From an uncultured Bacteroidales bacterium (lineage in GTDB: Bacteria; Bacteroidota; Bacteroidia; Bacteroidales; P3), in assembly GCA_937915785.1 (NCBI GenBank), contig CALGGY010000085.1, forward strand, positions 1 through 5,802: a stretch of DNA of 5,802 bases. The letters are read 5' to 3'. The position numbers and the translations under genes were made by a program. Below the pieces are notes generated by a model. That model made no database searches, was not told where the DNA came from, and saw only the letters and a list, made by a program, of their open reading frames with translations. Positions within the stretch are counted from its first letter, which is position 1; every line of letters begins with the position of its first letter. Below, in pieces: positions 5,424 to 5,802 of the stretch.

Positions 5424-5662
5424 ATGTCTGCAACAGAAATCATACTACTGCTTCTGAAAGTAATTGGTGTCGTGGTGATATTCATCTACGGCATGACACT
5501 GTTGATCGAAGGTCTGCAAAAAATGTCCGGCAACCGCATGCGCAACATTCTTGGCCGCATGACCAAAAACCCTGTTAGCGGTATACTCACAGGTGCTGCT
5601 GTAACGGAAGCCATACAGTAGTCGTCGGCAACCACGGTGATGGTGGTAAGTTTTGTAAATTT
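5424..5662 (+). pseudogene. Na+/phosphate cotransporter family (Na/Pi, NptA-like), 5' remnant with internal TAG
   Basis: The first 79 codons belong to the Na/Pi-cotransporter family, inner-membrane proteins that couple phosphate uptake to sodium. Seen here are the first membrane helix (about residues 8-29, LLLKVIGVVVIFIYGMTLLI), the conserved EGLQKMSGNRMRNILGRMT segment and the start of the repeat motif, GILTGAAVTEAIQ, followed after a stop by SSATTVMVVSFVN. The family motif is QSSSATT; the first Ser codon is TAG (5619-5621), a one-base change from TCG, so translation ends at residue 65. After about 5660 similarity stops, where AGLL would be expected, and the sequence becomes a phage-gene fragment read on the other strand. 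Full-length members have roughly 550 residues. The start ATG follows an A-rich leader (AAAAAAAACTACA). The combination of a nonsense codon and truncation makes this non-functional, unless the sequence is misassembled. Confidence 0.8.
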
Positions 5663-5802
5663 CGCCTGCTATGCCTGTGCGGGCGCGCGCCACGGCGGTG
5701 TTGTATTCGGCGGCCAGCCAGCGGTTGTAGGCGTGGAGCATGTCCTTGGTGGTCTTTTTCGGTTTGAACTTCTCCACAAAGCCGTCGTAATCGTGGAAAA
5801 GT
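5663..5802 (-). pseudogene. Fragment of Mu-like phage head-morphogenesis protein (SPP1 gp7 / Mu F type), open at window edge
   Basis: The minus strand encodes, from the window edge leftward, LFHDYDGFVEKFKPKKTT, then a short link, then YNRWLAAEYNTAVARART. The W-L-x-A-E-Y-N-T-A-V segment is characteristic of Mu F / SPP1 gp7 type minor head proteins of Bacteroidetes Mu-like prophages. There it is normally followed by AKQW and a zinc-binding or toxin-like C-terminal region. Here the match ends at the ART codons (about 5676) and the frame continues as GIAGEIYKTYHHH, which is the antisense of the transporter gene. The fragment is therefore broken on its 3' side; its 5' side continues beyond the window. 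The identification rests on a short segment recognised by eye. Confidence 0.5.

Noticed and set aside
1..5802. CRISPR array or tandem repeats
   Set aside because: No regularly spaced direct repeats were seen anywhere in the window.

Overview
The window reads as chromosomal DNA from a member of the Bacteroidota, most likely Bacteroidales. Three observations support this. Promoter-like pairs match the Bacteroidetes -33 TTG / -7 TAnnTTTG consensus. Starts lack a Shine-Dalgarno and sit behind A/T-rich leaders. The lipoprotein and signal-peptide styles are typical of the group (a Cys followed by TKEE, and cleavage before Gln).

Layout. (1) 1-652: a promoter-like site and the C-terminal half of an IS5-type DDE transposase; the N-terminal half with the first catalytic Asp is missing. 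(2) 653-2410: an AT-rich accessory block with its own good promoter. It encodes a probable lipoprotein (878-1492), a small glycine-rich two-helix membrane segment (1532-1768) and a secreted beta-barrel-like protein (1781-2359). The first two share one open frame interrupted by a single TAG, so they are probably one broken gene. The third may also have lost its last strand to a TAA. (3) 2411-2640: three consecutive hairpins, the last a clear intrinsic terminator, then a promoter. (4) 2728-4775: GC-richer housekeeping-like genes: a secreted protein with a BamE-like GMTKEEV motif, nadD (NAD biosynthesis) and a TrmH/SpoU-family tRNA 2'-O-methyltransferase. (5) 4776-5423: about 650 bases without a convincing gene, holding a GC-rich hairpin element, a minus-strand promoter with a near-perfect palindrome just downstream, and a long-range inverted repeat. 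(6) 5424-5802: the first about 79 codons of a Na/phosphate cotransporter gene, with a TAG inside its signature QSSSATT motif, running abruptly at about 5661-5675 into a minus-strand fragment of a Mu-like phage head-morphogenesis gene.

The right end is therefore a chimera. It is either a real genome rearrangement involving prophage DNA or an assembly join. No intact novel multi-gene system is visible. The most interesting parts are the decaying lipoprotein/glycine-zipper/beta-barrel cassette, the phage-transporter junction, and the unexplained regulatory-looking palindromes in the 4776-5423 gap. Three genes with in-frame stops in 5.8 kb suggest local gene decay. Amber recoding is less likely, because trmH also ends in TAG at a natural position.
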